Below are positions 34,801-35,066 of a DNA stretch of 35,066 nt, in pieces. The notes beneath the pieces were generated by a model. The model saw nothing but the letters and a program-made list of their open reading frames with translations. It was not told the origin of the DNA and searched no databases. Origin of the DNA: Apostichopus parvimensis (lineage: Eukaryota; Echinodermata; Holothuroidea; Aspidochirotida; Stichopodidae); the NCBI GenBank assembly GCA_000934455.1, contig KN882813.1, positions 85,881 to 120,946 on the forward strand, written 5' to 3'. Each line of letters opens with the position of its first letter. Within the stretch, counting starts at the first letter, position 1. The position numbers and the translations under genes were made by a program.

Positions 34801-35042
34801 AACATCGGCATATGTACGTTTGCCATTGAACAAAGCTGGGACGTTTTTTTTTCTATTTTTTTATTTTTATCTCTGGTAATGTTTGCAGGAATTTACACCA
34901 AATTTAAACCCCAGAAGAGCAATAGTCGTTAAATAGCTTCCTGGTAATGAGATCAGAGCTAAATGCAAATATCGTGTCACTTCTCATTTGTCCAAATATA
35001 GCTTAATTTTACAGTTATAAACTGGTTGCTCTGACGAGTGTA
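31833..35042. other. AT-rich non-coding stretch
   Basis: I recognise no gene over about 3.2 kb. A minus frame at 34053-34241 (62 codons) and an overlapping plus-strand open run near 34115-34240 have no domain. A CRE-like site at 33782 is listed separately. The sim promoter or an upstream noncoding exon could be present but cannot be recognised from sequence alone. Confidence 0.5.
33782..33789. promoter_or_regulatory. Consensus CRE-like palindrome
   Basis: A perfect TGACGTCA followed by TCACG, the third in the window. It is on the presumed upstream side of sim (5.6 kb from the exon), where a promoter or enhancer would be more expected. It remains only a motif. Confidence 0.25.
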
Positions 35043-35066
35043 CATGTGTGTGTGTGTATATATATA
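35043..35066. repeat. GT/TA microsatellite at the window edge
   Basis: GTGTGTGTGTG runs into TATATATA and is cut by the end of the window, so its true length is unknown. Confidence 0.8.

Overview
The window looks like nuclear DNA of an animal, most likely a marine invertebrate. It is visibly AT-rich, almost gene-free, and full of microsatellites, minisatellites and long homopolymer G/C tracts. There is no prokaryotic gene layout: no operons and no convincing long reading frame. The only coding segment I identify with confidence is one exon. The protein it encodes places the source in Metazoa, and its residues would fit a deuterostome, but the sequence does not prove a species.

The key feature is on the minus strand at 28044-28228. 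It is the first coding exon of a Single-minded (Sim/SIM1/SIM2) orthologue, a bHLH-PAS transcription factor. The exon holds the start codon and the whole basic helix-loop-helix domain. It ends in a phase-1 donor at the conserved FPE|G boundary, and a T-rich acceptor lies just before it. The PAS, PAC and C-terminal exons should lie at lower coordinates on this strand, but I recognise none of them. If the annotation is right, most of 1-28043 is the first coding intron of this gene, at least 28 kb, and 28229-35066 is upstream intron or 5' flank. The exon sits between a C16 tract (minus sense) 18 bases inside the downstream intron and about 700 bp of interrupted CAT/CCA trinucleotide repeat that starts about 80 bp upstream of the acceptor.

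Layout from left to right: 1-4200 is mostly featureless, with a purine-rich degenerate repeat at 855-1145. 4205-4500 is a 30-32 bp minisatellite with a three-unit (92 bp) higher-order period. 4910-5260 is a same-frame pair of short open segments of unknown meaning. 5738-5815 is a GTCT/GTAT microsatellite. 6563-6645 looks like the 3' end of a retroelement on the minus strand. 6.7-15.5 kb is AT-rich, with scattered microsatellites and an inverted repeat. 15776-16560 is a six-copy tandem array whose units carry AT-rich palindromes and differ in length by about 17 bp steps. A 97-codon open frame of unknown origin (16533-16823, minus) abuts it. 17.2-28 kb is AT-rich and gene-free, with several perfect nuclear-receptor-type motifs (DR1, DR4). 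28.0-29.0 kb holds the sim exon and the trinucleotide repeat. 29882-30294 is a complete small hAT-type MITE with an exact 8-bp target duplication. 30990-31588 is a TAGG-type tetranucleotide satellite. 31.6-35.1 kb is AT-rich with no recognised gene.

I found no convincing novel multi-gene system. The items most worth following up are the sim exon and its repeat setting, the hAT MITE, the palindromic tandem array, and the cluster of hormone-receptor-like motifs in the presumed sim intron.
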